Notes: generated from the sequence alone by a model not told the origin. Counted from the stretch's first letter, positions 17,338 to 26,331 are shown. The stretch is 64,000 nt of DNA from Cryobacterium sp. PH31-AA6 (GCF_030063195.1 NZ_JASISS010000002.1:124001-188000), one strand, 5' to 3'. Program-made: numbers and translations.

Positions 17338-18663
17338 TCAGTAGTTAGAGAGCAGGTCGGTCAGCACCTGCCTGCCAAACACTAACGCGTCGAGCGGGAC
17401 TCGCTCATCGACCCCGTGGAACATCGCCGGAAAATCCAGATCTGCTGGGAGTTTCAGCGGAGCGAAGCCGTACCCTTTGATCCCGAGCGTGCTCAGCGCC
17501 TTGTTGTCGGTGCCCGCCGAGAGCAGGTACGGCAGTACCGGAGCCCCCGGGTCGTGCCGGCCGAGCGTGTCGACGACGGCGTCGACGAGCGGTCCGCCGA
17601 ACTCGGTCTCCAGCCCGATGTCCCGGTGCATGATGACAATCTCGATCTCGGGCCCGACGAGCTCGGCGATCTCGGCCAGCACGGCGTCTTCGTCGCCGGG
17701 AAGGGTCCGGATGTCAATCAGCGCCTCGGCGCGGTCAGGGATGACGTTGTGCTTGTAGCCGGCGTGCAGCACGGTCGGGTTCGTCGTGGTGCGAAGGCTC
17801 GCCTGAATGAAACCGGACGCCGTGCCGGTGGCGAGGGCCAGTTCGTCGGGACCGACCCGCTGCGGATCCACGTCGAGCACCCGGGCCAGTTCGGCCAGGA
17901 GGGCAGTGGTGGTGTCGGTGAGCCGGATCGGCCACTCGCGCCGGCCCACCTTGGCGACCGCCTCGGCCAGGCGGGTGACCGCGTTGGCGTGGATGAGCCG
18001 GGAGCCGTGGGCCGCGTCACCCCGGGCGATGAGCTTGATCCAGATGAGAGCTTTCTCACCCGTTTGCAGCAGATAGGCGCGCTGGCCGCCGAGGGTGATC
18101 GAGTAGCCGCCCACCTCGCTGATGGCCTCGGTGGCGCCCGTTAACAGGTCGGGGTGCGTGTCGACGAGGTAGTGCGAGCCGAGGACTCCCCCGGCCTCCT
18201 CGTCGGCGAAGAACGCGACAATCAGGTCTCGGGCAGGCTGCTGACCCGAGCCGAGGATGTCCTTCAACGAGGCGAGAATCATCGCATCCATGTTCTTCAT
18301 GTCCACGGCGCCGCGGCCCCAGAGCAGCCCGTCCTTGATCACTCCCGCGAACGGGTCGACCGACCAGGCTTCAGGGTCCGCGGGAACGACGTCGAGATGC
18401 CCGTGCACCACGAGCGCACCACGACTCGAGTCGCGACCCGGAACCCGGGCGACGACACTCGTGCGGCCGGGCTCGGAGTCGAACAACTTCGGGGTGAGGC
18501 CGAGGGAGCGGAGGTTGGCGGCGACGTACTCCGCGGCATCCGTTTCGCCGTTGGAACGCCCCTCCCCGTAGTTGGACGTGTCGAAACGGATGAGGTCGCG
18601 AGCGATCTCAGCAGTCAGGTCCAGTGGGGCGTCGGCCGAGGCGTTTTCAGCGGAGGAAAGCAT
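17338..18663 (-). CDS. M20/ArgE/DapE-family metallopeptidase, 441 aa
   Basis: The zinc-binding motifs of M20 peptidases are readable: VVHGHLDVVPAD (His/Asp), WGRGAVDMKNMDAM (bridging Asp), FFADEEAGGVLGS (Glu-Glu) and a final His near FHGVDERVP. The dimerisation lid domain is between them. Likely a cytoplasmic dipeptidase or amidohydrolase; substrate unknown. The ATG at 18663 is preferred because earlier residues look like untranslated leader; an in-frame GTG lies three codons upstream. It starts the uppP-mshC operon and is divergent from tRNA-Leu. Confidence 0.9.
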   Translation of the reverse strand: MLSSAENASADAPLDLTAEIARDLIRFDTSNYGEGRSNGETDAAEYVAANLRSLGLTPKLFDSEPGRTSVVARVPGRDSSRGALVVHGHLDVVPADPEAWSVDPFAGVIKDGLLWGRGAVDMKNMDAMILASLKDILGSGQQPARDLIVAFFADEEAGGVLGSHYLVDTHPDLLTGATEAISEVGGYSITLGGQRAYLLQTGEKALIWIKLIARGDAAHGSRLIHANAVTRLAEAVAKVGRREWPIRLTDTTTALLAELARVLDVDPQRVGPDELALATGTASGFIQASLRTTTNPTVLHAGYKHNVIPDRAEALIDIRTLPGDEDAVLAEIAELVGPEIEIVIMHRDIGLETEFGGPLVDAVVDTLGRHDPGAPVLPYLLSAGTDNKALSTLGIKGYGFAPLKLPADLDFPAMFHGVDERVPLDALVFGRQVLTDLLSNY

Positions 18664-18779
18664 GGCCTTCACGCTACCGGGCCGCGTCGGATACCGGGGA
18701 CGGTGGGAGCGGCCGGACGGCGTGGAAATCCGTGCTAGATTATCTATTCGGCGGCCGGTGAACGGCTTCCGAAGCACCA

Positions 18780-18862
18780 GCCCGGGTGGCGGAATGGCAG
18801 ACGCGCTAGCTTGAGGTGCTAGTGCCCTTATGGGCGTGGGGGTTCAAGTCCCCCCTCGGGCA
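18780..18862 (+). tRNA. tRNA-Leu (anticodon GAG)
   Basis: An 83-nt class II tRNA. The acceptor strand GCCCGGG pairs with CTCGGGC (one G-U), the D-arm follows, the anticodon stem CTAGC/GCTAG has loop TTGAGGT giving anticodon GAG, a long variable arm (TGCCC...GGGCG) and a T-arm GGGGGTTCAAGTCCCCC are present. The discriminator is A (18862), and CCA is not encoded. A strong terminator follows about 40 bp downstream. The 3' flank of this gene is the left end of the duplicated 95-bp repeat. Confidence 0.96.
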
Positions 18863-18955
18863 CAGAGAGAGGTTCGGAGTATTCCGGACTTCCGTTTGGG
18901 AAATAGGTCGAGACAACCGATATCGGTTGTCCGGCCTATTTTTTTGCCCGAAATC
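18861..18955 (+). repeat. 95-bp direct repeat, copy 1 (tRNA-Leu 3' flank)
   Basis: From CACAGAGAGAGG immediately at the tRNA 3' end to GCCCGAAATC, this segment recurs at 45573-45667 with one visible mismatch (T at 18874, C at 45586). A third, diverged copy is at 51245-51326. The repeat contains a full intrinsic terminator. The two near-identical copies bracket 26.7 kb of accessory genes. Confidence 0.93.
18902..18945 (+). terminator. Intrinsic terminator downstream of tRNA-Leu
   Basis: A perfect 10-bp stem GACAACCGAT/ATCGGTTGTC (18912-18931) is embedded in an outer AATAGG/CCTATT stem and followed by seven T residues (18939-18945). A second mini-hairpin GCCCG-AAAT-CGGGC follows at 18946-18959. 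The stem is nearly symmetrical but has the T tract only on the plus strand. Confidence 0.9.
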
Positions 18956-19088
18956 GGGCGCGCAGGACTCCGAGCTCAGCGGCTCGCCATCGGGTTAAAC
19001 ACAAAAAAGGCGTACCTGAGAATTTCAGGTACGCCGAAGTGAATCGATGGTGCGTTGTAAGCGGGGGTGATTGCGATGCCGGCGGTTT

Positions 19089-19715
19089 CTAGCCGGGCGG
19101 CTGCAGGTCTTCGTCGATGATGAGGGCAGGTCCAGCGCTTTGCCAGAAGGTACCGGGGAGTTCTCGGTTCTTCGCCGTCACCGACTTGATCGCGAGTTTG
19201 CGTTTGTAGAAGCTCAACATCTGGCGCATGTTCTCGACGACGGAGGCAAGCGCGACGACAAGGTACGTGAAGGTGTTGCCGCGAACGGCACGTTTGTCCG
19301 GGTTGGCGATGTCTTCATACTGGCTGCGTTTCAGATTCCGGTTGACCGATTCGACCCCATTGCGCATTCCATATGTGGTCCGCCACTGCTCGCTGCCGTA
19401 TGGGTAATACTGCTCGTGTTTGAGGCCGCCGGCGTTGGCGGTCGCAGCGTCCTTACCGCTGGGCAGCTTCATGAGCACACTGTCACCCTGGTGAGCGAGC
19501 GGCTTCGCCTTCCAGAGTTCATAGCCCGGCGCATCCGTGGGGATCATGTAACGGCGCGTGCCATCCGCGCTCATGCGCCCCTTGCTCTTGAGTCGGAACA
19601 GCTCCCGACGCTTCACCTGCTGGGAGTACAGGGTTTCCGCACGGCCCAGAACGCGTGCGCTGCTGCCGTACTTCTGTCGAGCGGCTCGATGGTCAACGTG
19701 AGTTCCTCCTGGTCC
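19089..19715 (-). pseudogene. Truncated DDE transposase (C-terminal part of an IS element)
   Basis: The frame ends in a C-terminal transposase segment: GMRNGVESVNRNLKRSQYED, then RAVRGNTFTYLVVALASVVENMR, like the ERVN...LAA...NLR signature near the catalytic Glu of DDE transposases. It extends upstream of the GTG at 19616 in the same frame (DHRAARQKYGSSARVLGRAE) until an in-frame stop near 19.72 kb, with no start or N-terminal domain. No terminal inverted repeats were recognised. It lies at the left edge of the suspected island, about 130 bp inside the direct repeat. The family within IS transposases is not assigned. Confidence 0.7.
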
Positions 19716-19797
19716 TCCTCGTTCTCAACCAGGTTGCGGAGAGATCCTGCATCGTTGGGCCTTTGCCGTGCACACGCCAATTTTAGACCGCGGAGGC

Positions 19798-20460
19798 TCA
19801 GACGCGAGAACTCTGTCGGCGAGTGACGGCGGTTCGGATGAGGACTGGCACCACGGAAACGACGACAATTCCGATCAGGACGAGGTCGATATAGCGTGCT
19901 GCGAACACGGCAACGCCCGGAATATGAGCCAGCCCGAAGCCGAGGAGAACGATTCCCGTCGTCCACAGCAGAGCGCCGACGACGTTGAACATCGTGAACA
20001 CGCGCCGCGACATCTTGCCGACGCCGGCCGCGACCGGCGCAAAGGTGCGTACTACGGGTACGAAGCGGGCGATCATCACGGCCGCCGGGCCGAACCGGTC
20101 GAAGAAGCGTTGGGTTCGTACGACATTCCGCTGGCTGAAGAGGCCGGAGTCGCGGCGGTCGAAGATCCGCCGGCCAGACGTGAGCCCGATGATGTAGCCG
20201 AGCTGGTCCCCCAGCGCGGCCGACAGGGCAATGGCCGGGATGACGACCCAGAGAGGCTGGCTGATGACTCCGCTGAGGGTGAGCACGCCGGTGAAGAACA
20301 GCAGGGTGTCTCCGGGGAGGAAGAACCCGACGAGCAGGCCGGTCTCGACGAAGACGATGACGCAGACGACGGCCAGGCCCCAGACGCCAGCGCCCGCGAT
20401 CACCGATTGTGGATCGATGAATCCGGATGTGGATAGTGCGGTGGCGATCATGGTTTTCAT
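19798..20460 (-). CDS. DedA-family membrane protein, 220 aa
   Basis: DedA signatures are present: VETGLLVGFFLPGDTLLFFTG (residues about 38-58), ALGDQLGYIIGLTSGRRIFDR, and FFDRFGPAAVMIARFVPVVRTFAPVAAG, the arginine-rich re-entrant region. Five or six membrane helices are expected. DedA proteins include undecaprenyl-phosphate flippases (UptA). The gene is 234 bp downstream of a two-component system and a PAP2 phosphatase on the same strand. The 20461-20694 gap contains nothing else recognisable. Confidence 0.93.
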   Translation of the reverse strand: MKTMIATALSTSGFIDPQSVIAGAGVWGLAVVCVIVFVETGLLVGFFLPGDTLLFFTGVLTLSGVISQPLWVVIPAIALSAALGDQLGYIIGLTSGRRIFDRRDSGLFSQRNVVRTQRFFDRFGPAAVMIARFVPVVRTFAPVAAGVGKMSRRVFTMFNVVGALLWTTGIVLLGFGLAHIPGVAVFAARYIDLVLIGIVVVSVVPVLIRTAVTRRQSSRV

Positions 20461-20694
20461 AGTGCGAGGCTTTCTAGGAGCTTTCCGAGAGGTTCCGAGG
20501 ATCCGTTGCCGCGCGCGGGAGAGTTGAGGTCATGTCCACGAGCTCGCCCGGCAATGCGGTCAATAGAACCAGCGAACACTGCGGCCTCTAAGACTCTTCA
20601 CAGACGGACTTCCACAGACGCGATCTCCGGCAGCAATTACCAATCCTGCGATCACTACTGTGAAGCCCCGATTCCCTGGTCACGGCCCTGGTCT

Positions 20695-21720
20695 TTACTC
20701 GGAATTTCCCGGGACAGGGAGGCGGCCCCGGGGAAAAGTCAGCCTGATGGCCGTGCCCGCGCTGGTGCTCTCGACGACGCTCACGGATCCGCCGTATCGC
20801 ACAGCGATCTCCCTCACGAGCGAAAGTCCGATGCCAAAACCGGTTCGGGCGTTCCCGCTGTCGTCTGCAACGGCCCCGGAGTGAGCAAAACGATCAAAGA
20901 TGCGGGCCGGGTCGATACCGTGGATTCCGGGACCGCGGTCACGCACGGTGACCGACACTGACTTCTTGTCCACTCCCACGCCCACGGAGATGACAGATCC
21001 GCGGGGAGCGAACCGCAACGCGTTGTCCAGCAGAGCTACTACGCACCGCGTCACGCTGGCTGCGGGAACGCGAGCGGGCGCGGATTCTGGAGCATCCAGA
21101 TCGAGCGTGATCTGCTTTTCGACTGCGATGAGTTCGATTGACTGCACGGCGGCACTCACTGCGGGCTTCACATCGACGACAACGGTGTCGTTCACAGCGA
21201 CGCCGCCTGCCTCCGCCGATTCCAGAAGATCATTGACGATGTGGATGAGGTCCTTCGCATCGCCGCGGAGGTCAGCGACGACCAAGGAAGAGGGGTCGCC
21301 TGCGGGCAAGGCGCGTTGCAGAACTTGTAGGCGGGCGTCGAGCACTGCGAGCGGGGTCCGGAGCTCATGGCTGGCGTCGGCGACGAAAGCGCGTTGCATC
21401 CGCAGCACCTCGCCGAGAGGCTGAACGGCCCGCAAGGTGACCAGCCAGCTCATCACGCCGGCAAGAATGATCAAGGCCACACCCAAAACAGTGGCGGCGC
21501 GCAAGAGCCCGCTGGCGCTGACCGTCAAGTTCTCGGTGTCCGGCAGCGGGCCGAACAATTCACCAGCGGATATCTCGGAAAGAATGTAGACAAACATGGC
21601 AACGATGACGAGCGCGACAACGGCGGCGCACACGAGCGCAATCCGGGCTCCGACAATACGGGAGGCTCGCCGGATGGCGAGGGTATCGCTGTCGACCATT
21701 GAATGATTGCTGCGGGTCAT
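20695..21720 (-). CDS. Sensor histidine kinase, 341 aa
   Basis: Two membrane helices (about residues 25-48 and 72-96) enclose a short extracytoplasmic loop of about 24 residues. A HisKA domain (VADASHELRTPLAVLDARLQV, His118), N box DNALRFAP and G-type box TGFGIGLSLVREIA follow. No HAMP domain is evident. The very short sensor loop resembles intramembrane-sensing kinases that monitor envelope stress. The ATG overlaps the stop of the response regulator by 4 bp. Confidence 0.9.
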   Translation of the reverse strand: MTRSNHSMVDSDTLAIRRASRIVGARIALVCAAVVALVIVAMFVYILSEISAGELFGPLPDTENLTVSASGLLRAATVLGVALIILAGVMSWLVTLRAVQPLGEVLRMQRAFVADASHELRTPLAVLDARLQVLQRALPAGDPSSLVVADLRGDAKDLIHIVNDLLESAEAGGVAVNDTVVVDVKPAVSAAVQSIELIAVEKQITLDLDAPESAPARVPAASVTRCVVALLDNALRFAPRGSVISVGVGVDKKSVSVTVRDRGPGIHGIDPARIFDRFAHSGAVADDSGNARTGFGIGLSLVREIAVRYGGSVSVVESTSAGTAIRLTFPRGRLPVPGNSE

Positions 21721-22391
21721 GGTTGTCCTAAGCGGTAGCCCTGGCCGCGCACGGTGAGGACGATGTCGGTGTCTGTTTTGCGACGGAGGTAATGCACATA
21801 GGTATCCACCGTTCCGGCCGTGTCCGCGGCGCTGAACACAGCCGTCAGAATCTGTTGGCGGGAGAACGTGCGCTGTGGTGCTTCAGCCAGGAGTTTGAGC
21901 AGCTCGTTCTCCTTGTCGGTCAAGAGGATGCGCCCGTCGTACGGTGAATAGATCGTGCGGCTGTCTGGGTAATACTCCCAACCGCCCACCAGCAAGGTAC
22001 GGCCCTCGCCGGTGAACACGCGACGGATGGCTCGCAGCCGGGCGAATAGCTCGTCGAACTCGAACGGCTTCACAAGGTAATCGTTTGCGCCGATGTCGAG
22101 CCCCGCGACTTTGTCGTTGGTGGTGCCTAGTGCCGTGAGGAGAAGAATCGGGGTGGTGATCAGCTTGCGGCGGAGGGCCTCAACGACTCCCAATCCATCC
22201 AGCACCGGCAGTCGCCGATCGATGACCATCACCTCGAATTCGCCGCCCAGGCCTGCGGCCAGACCTTCCGCCCCGTCGACGACGAGAGTGACATCGTAAA
22301 TCTCCGTGAGCACATCCCTGATCATCGGACCAAGCTTCGCATCGTCTTCGATCAGCAACAGTCGGGCTCGAGTCGTGCGCTCAATGGGCAC
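21717..22391 (-). CDS. OmpR/PhoB-family response regulator, 224 aa
   Basis: Receiver domain with LLLIEDDAKLGP acidic pocket, phosphoacceptor D58 (VMVIDRRLPVLDG), T in LLLTALGT and K in DYLVKPFEF. The C-terminal winged helix has LTDKENELLKLLAEAPQRTF and VDTYVHYLRRKTDTDIVLTVRGQGYRLG. It overlaps the PAP2 gene by 11 bp and the kinase by 4 bp. The gene set suggests it controls its own operon in response to envelope stress; no operator was identified. Confidence 0.93.
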   Translation of the reverse strand: MPIERTTRARLLLIEDDAKLGPMIRDVLTEIYDVTLVVDGAEGLAAGLGGEFEVMVIDRRLPVLDGLGVVEALRRKLITTPILLLTALGTTNDKVAGLDIGANDYLVKPFEFDELFARLRAIRRVFTGEGRTLLVGGWEYYPDSRTIYSPYDGRILLTDKENELLKLLAEAPQRTFSRQQILTAVFSAADTAGTVDTYVHYLRRKTDTDIVLTVRGQGYRLGQP

Positions 22392-23094
22392 CCTGGGCTC
22401 CTCCGTGGGCGGCTCCGGCGTGGGGGCCGGAGCGACGTTTGGTCCAGTGTGACATCATCAGCGTCCATGAAGCGTTTGCGAGGGTCACGGCGGCGATCGC
22501 ATACACGATCGACGCCACCACGTCGGACGGGTAATGCACCCCCAGGTAGACCCGGGAGGCTGCGGTCCCCAACACGACAACAACGGCAACGCCGATCAGC
22601 AATGGGCGCCGCCCGTGATGAGCCGTCACGACGATGAGGCCGAGGAGGATGCTGGCGGCGAAACTGGTGTGTCCGCTGGGAAAGCTGAGCCCACCCGGTT
22701 CGAGGACCAAGATGTGGGTGAGCGACGGGATGTCAGGGCGAGGGCGGTGCACGATCAACTTGATCACGGCCGCGCCCAGAGTGGGAATAACGACGATCAG
22801 CAGGAACTGGATTGCCGTCCGCGGCCGCCGGGTATCGAAAAGAATCCAGCCGGTCGCGAGCAGCACCACTACCGTCGCAACCTCCGGAGCGAACAGCCAG
22901 TTGATCCCCAGCGCGATCCAGTCGAGGACAGGGGTATGCGCGATATTCACCTGGCGGAGCACGTCCATCTCCGCTGACGTCCACCCGGCCGACGATCGCA
23001 ACAGTATCCCGCAGGCGATAACCGCGACAATGACCACGGCAGCGGGGATAGCGGTCCGTGCGAAACGGATGTGCGGTCGGGTCTCGGTTTCCAT
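22381..23094 (-). CDS. PAP2-family lipid phosphatase, 237 aa
   Basis: All three PAP2 motifs are intact: KLIVHRPRP, FPSGHTSFAAS, and SRVYLGVHYPSDVVAS. Six membrane helices are expected. Members include BcrC-type undecaprenyl-diphosphate phosphatases; substrate here is unknown, though coexpression with a two-component system and a nearby DedA protein favours the C55-P cycle. The C-terminal 20 residues are His/Gly/Ala-rich (GPHAGAAHGGAQGAH). It begins the operon; its stop lies inside the response-regulator gene. Confidence 0.92.
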   Translation of the reverse strand: METETRPHIRFARTAIPAAVVIVAVIACGILLRSSAGWTSAEMDVLRQVNIAHTPVLDWIALGINWLFAPEVATVVVLLATGWILFDTRRPRTAIQFLLIVVIPTLGAAVIKLIVHRPRPDIPSLTHILVLEPGGLSFPSGHTSFAASILLGLIVVTAHHGRRPLLIGVAVVVVLGTAASRVYLGVHYPSDVVASIVYAIAAVTLANASWTLMMSHWTKRRSGPHAGAAHGGAQGAH

Positions 23095-23145
23095 GTTCCC
23101 AGAGTCGACCGGCCCGACACAGAACCTTCTAAGAAACTGCTCTCG

Positions 23146-24096
23146 CTAGTCCACGCTGGGGAATGTCAGTGTCACGACCGTCCCGGCGAGGGATCCCGGC
23201 CGGACGCCGATCGTGCCCGAGTGGGCATCACAGATTTGTTTGACGAGGGCAAGGCCCAGACCGTGGCCTGCCACGGTACGGGATCCATCGCCTCGCCAGA
23301 AGCGTTTGAAGGCGTGGCTAGCCTCATTCGGGGTCATTCCGATGCCGTCGTCGATGACTTCGATGACGGCGGCATCCGCTTGCCTGTCCAGCCGGATGGT
23401 GACGGAACCGGATTCCGGGGTGAACTTGATGGCATTGTCGACGATGTTGCCGACGGCCCGAATAAGAAGTTCGGGGGAACCGGAAATGGCAACGAGGTCC
23501 CGAAGTTCGACGTGGAGGCTCGGCCCATTGCCCGTTGTCGCGAGGTAAGGTCTGACCGCTCGCTCGATCACCATGTTGAGTAGCGTCGGTTCGAACGTTG
23601 CGGTTATTTCCGCGTCGGATCCACGCGCCAAGAGGAGAAGGTCGGTGGTGAGGGTGGCCAGATCGTTCACGACCTCGAGGGTCTCGTCAATGGCGGCCTG
23701 ATAGTACGCGGCGGACCGGGGCCGGGACCGCGCAAGTTCCAGTTCCCCCTGGATAACACTCAGCGGGGTTCGGAATTCGTGCGACGCATCGTCGACGAAA
23801 CGTTGTTGTGCGTTGTAGCTTTCCCGGGCGGGGCGAAGGGCAACCCGCGCCATCAGGTAGCTGATGACGGGGACGATGATCGTCAGTACGGCGGATCCAA
23901 CGAGAAGTCCGATCCGAAGGTTCGCGAACCCCTGTTCGGCGGCATTGACCGCGCTGACGCCGTCCGCCTGGGCGGAGTCGAAGTCGAAGGTTCCGGTGAC
24001 GTAGACGTAGATGCCGAACGCAAACGACCAGAACAACAGTAGTTGGATGAGGGTGAAGGCGATCGTCAGCCGCCTGACCGCACTACGGAAGATCAT
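23146..24096 (-). CDS. Sensor histidine kinase of the first TCS/ABC cassette, 316 aa
   Basis: Two membrane helices (about residues 10-32 and 61-83) flank a 28-residue outside loop containing GTFDFDS. The HisKA motif is VDDASHEFRTPLSVIQGELEL (His106), followed by DNAIKFTP, DDGIGMTP and GHGLGLALVKQICDAHSG. The ATG at 24096 (MIFRSAV) is chosen because the paralogous kinase at the right end begins at the same residue; a TTG four codons upstream is possible. The start overlaps the response-regulator stop. It matches the kinase at 61374-62315 over its whole length, including EQGFANLR in the loop. Confidence 0.92.
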   Translation of the reverse strand: MIFRSAVRRLTIAFTLIQLLLFWSFAFGIYVYVTGTFDFDSAQADGVSAVNAAEQGFANLRIGLLVGSAVLTIIVPVISYLMARVALRPARESYNAQQRFVDDASHEFRTPLSVIQGELELARSRPRSAAYYQAAIDETLEVVNDLATLTTDLLLLARGSDAEITATFEPTLLNMVIERAVRPYLATTGNGPSLHVELRDLVAISGSPELLIRAVGNIVDNAIKFTPESGSVTIRLDRQADAAVIEVIDDGIGMTPNEASHAFKRFWRGDGSRTVAGHGLGLALVKQICDAHSGTIGVRPGSLAGTVVTLTFPSVD

Positions 24097-24772
24097 GCGG
24101 GGCGGCAATCAGGTAACCGAATCCTCGGACCGTCTCGATGATGTCCGATTCCCCGGGGAGGGTGAGTTTCCTTCGCAGGTAACGAATGTAGGTCTGCACG
24201 ACGTTGCTGAATCCGTCGTAGTTGTTGTCCCAGGCGTGGTCGATCAGTTCGCTGGAGCTGACCACGGTCCCTGCATTGCGCATCAGGTACTCGAGTACTG
24301 AGAATTCCTTGGCTGTCAACGGGATGACCCGATCGGCACGTTTCGCCGATCGGGTCGCGGGGTCCAGGCTGAGGTCCCCGACCTGGAGGATAGGGGCCGT
24401 CGCGTGGGGTGCGCGCCGCAAAAGGGCGCGCACCCGAGCGAGCAATTCGACCAGGTGGAACGGTTTGACGAGGTAGTCGTCGGCACCTGCGTCCAGGCCC
24501 TCGACCTTCTTCCGTGGTGAGTCCAGTGCAGTCAGCATCAGGATCGGAACGGAGTTGTCCGTGGCCCGCATGATCCGGCAGACCTCCATCCCCCCACCTG
24601 GCAAGCCAGGCAGGAGCAGATCGAGGATCACGAGGTCGTAGGAGTCGATCTCGAAGGCAGTGATTGCTGCCGGCGCCGAGTGGACGACGTCCACCGCGTA
24701 GCTGGCTTCGGTGAGTGCTCGCCGAACAACATCTGCAATTCGGGTATCGTCCTCGACGACCAGGATCCTCAT
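24083..24772 (-). CDS. OmpR/PhoB-family response regulator of the first TCS/ABC cassette, 229 aa
   Basis: Receiver domain with D51 phosphoacceptor (LVILDLLLPGLPGGGMEVC), TALD and DYLVKPFHLVELLARVRALLRR; winged helix with LTAKEFSVLEYLMRNAGTVV and TYIRYLRRKLTLPGESDII. It lies 12 bp after the exported-protein stop and overlaps the kinase. Direct 11-bp-spaced repeats upstream of the operon are candidate binding sites. The paralogue at 62312-62992 is very similar, including FHLVELLAR and SSSELIDHAWD. Confidence 0.94.
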   Translation of the reverse strand: MRILVVEDDTRIADVVRRALTEASYAVDVVHSAPAAITAFEIDSYDLVILDLLLPGLPGGGMEVCRIMRATDNSVPILMLTALDSPRKKVEGLDAGADDYLVKPFHLVELLARVRALLRRAPHATAPILQVGDLSLDPATRSAKRADRVIPLTAKEFSVLEYLMRNAGTVVSSSELIDHAWDNNYDGFSNVVQTYIRYLRRKLTLPGESDIIETVRGFGYLIAAPHDLP

Positions 24773-24784
24773 CGTGTGGTTCCC

Positions 24785-25363
24785 CTAGTCGACTTTCTCA
24801 CCGGTACCGGGTGACTTCTTCGCTGTTGCGGTCGCGAGTTTCATTCCGGTAGCGCTGGCCTCGATCGTGAAATCGACCTGGTTGGTGGAGCTGCGGTAGA
24901 TACTGAACTTGTTTTCAGGATAGTGGCCGACACCACCCTGGTTGTCGAAGTAGACGGTGGTTTCGGAATTCGGCGCGAGGGTGAGCGGGTCGAGTTTCTG
25001 GTAGTAGGCCTCCCTTTTGCCGGTCGTGGCGTCCGTCTGCTGGTAGTAGATCTCCAGGCCGGTCAGCGTTTGACTGGTGGCATTCTTCAAAGTGAGTTGC
25101 AACCGGTCGGCCATTGCGGTTCCGGTAGCTGGGTCGACGTTGTCTTCGACCATCGCACTGGTGATGCTGAGGCCGGGGGTGGTGCTGGTGTTCGTAATCG
25201 GGTCCGACGTCACCGGGAGCACGGTGCCCGCCGTGGAACTGACAGCGGCCGGTGCGGCAGCCCCGGGGTTGTTGCTGGGGCTGCTACTGAATTGCCAGAT
25301 GGCGAGCCCGCCGATGACGAGGGCGAGGATGGCCGCGATGGGAATGATCTTTTTCCAGTTCAT
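24785..25363 (-). CDS. Exported protein of unknown family in the TCS/ABC cassette, 192 aa
   Basis: An N-terminal hydrophobic segment (MNWKKIIPIAAILALVIGG) acts as a signal anchor or uncleaved signal. A Ser/Pro/Ala linker follows, then a beta-rich domain: DPITNTSTTPGLSITSAMVE, DNVDP, LTGLEIYYQQTDATTGKREA, LAPNSETTVYFDN, HYPENKFSIYRSSTNQVDFT. I do not recognise a named family. The ATG is preceded by GGAGAG and overlaps the stop of the permease. The paralogue at 63022-63588 is a lipoprotein with the same domain. Position between exporter and two-component system suggests a surface ligand-binding or immunity protein; that is inference. Confidence 0.85.
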   Translation of the reverse strand: MNWKKIIPIAAILALVIGGLAIWQFSSSPSNNPGAAAPAAVSSTAGTVLPVTSDPITNTSTTPGLSITSAMVEDNVDPATGTAMADRLQLTLKNATSQTLTGLEIYYQQTDATTGKREAYYQKLDPLTLAPNSETTVYFDNQGGVGHYPENKFSIYRSSTNQVDFTIEASATGMKLATATAKKSPGTGEKVD

Positions 25364-26331
25364 GATTCTCTCCTGAGTAGTGCGCGTTTGGTAGTGGCCA
25401 GGGCCGTGAAGCCGACGGCGCCCATGAAAGCGAGGGTGAGGGTGATTGTGTAGGGGAGCATGCTCGCCCAAACGTCACCGACGGGTTGTTGGTTGTATTG
25501 ATCCTTGATGCCGAGAAGGGCGAATGCCGGGCGTTCGAAGTGTTTGGTGATCGAGGACACTTCCAATCCGTTTCGAATGTCGTCGAAGCCGGCGAAGTTC
25601 GCCATCACCGCCTTTTCGTCAGGTTTGGCGACGGCGAGGCTCTTGAACAGTCCGCCGGGAACCTGGTTGTCGGGATCCATCGTGTCGCCGATCTGGGGAA
25701 TGATCAGCACCACCACGAGCCACGCGACGAGAGCGACGATCAGTCCCGTGCTTGCCCTCCGTGCGCGGGCGGCAAGGCCCATGGCGACGCAGCTCCACAA
25801 CATCAGATAGAGCCAGGCGATGATTGCGGTCAGGGCGAGTCGCTCGAAGTCGATGAGCTGGAGCGGGGCATTACCAATCACGAGCAGCGCCGCAATCATG
25901 GCGACGAAGACGCCGGCGGTCACCACAGCCCATGCCACAGCGAAAGCCAGAACCTTTCCACCGGCCACCGTGAACCGGGAAACCGGGCGGGTAAAGATCA
26001 GGTGAAGCGTTCCATGCTGCTTCTCTTTTGCCACGGTTCCGTAACCGATGATGATGGCGAAGAGAGCGCCGATGAGCTCCAGATACTCGATGCTTCCGCG
26101 CAGCAACTGCAGCGGGAACAATTGTGGTGCAGGCGGTGTCTCGGTGCTCCCGCTTCGTCGAAGGGTGTCCAGGTAGAGGTTGTAATCACCGATTTTGGCC
26201 CGGAAGTCAAAGGAGGCGACGATCACGGAGAGAATCATCACCACGGCGAGGAAGCCGAAGAGGATGAGGTAGAAGCGTGTTCGTTTGAGGTCGGTGAGTT
26301 CCCTGCGGGCAATCACCAGGAGGCTATTCAT
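25360..26331 (-). CDS. ABC-2 type transporter permease, second subunit of the cassette, 323 aa
   Basis: Six or more membrane helices: RFYLILFGFLAVVMILSVIV at the N terminus, then a roughly 50-residue outside loop before IEYLELIGALFAIIIGYG, then EKQHGTLHLIFTRPVSR, the NosY-like cytoplasmic coupling motif, and LIVALVAWLVVVLIIPQIGD. A large periplasmic loop carries GDTMDPDNQVPGGL and FDDIRNGLEVSSITKHFE. The ATG at 26331 overlaps the upstream permease stop; a TTG precedes it directly. A partial paralogue lies at 63585-64000. Confidence 0.9.
   Translation of the reverse strand: MNSLLVIARRELTDLKRTRFYLILFGFLAVVMILSVIVASFDFRAKIGDYNLYLDTLRRSGSTETPPAPQLFPLQLLRGSIEYLELIGALFAIIIGYGTVAKEKQHGTLHLIFTRPVSRFTVAGGKVLAFAVAWAVVTAGVFVAMIAALLVIGNAPLQLIDFERLALTAIIAWLYLMLWSCVAMGLAARARRASTGLIVALVAWLVVVLIIPQIGDTMDPDNQVPGGLFKSLAVAKPDEKAVMANFAGFDDIRNGLEVSSITKHFERPAFALLGIKDQYNQQPVGDVWASMLPYTITLTLAFMGAVGFTALATTKRALLRRES

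Noticed and set aside
18861-18955. Possible tRNA or CRISPR-like repeat
   Set aside because: Only three dispersed copies, no spacers, no cloverleaf; a terminator hairpin explains the core.
19613-19966. A separate minus-strand frame beside the transposase as a second transposase ORF
   Set aside because: The real transposase reading continues in the frame of the downstream piece, and this frame overlaps the dedA 3' end.
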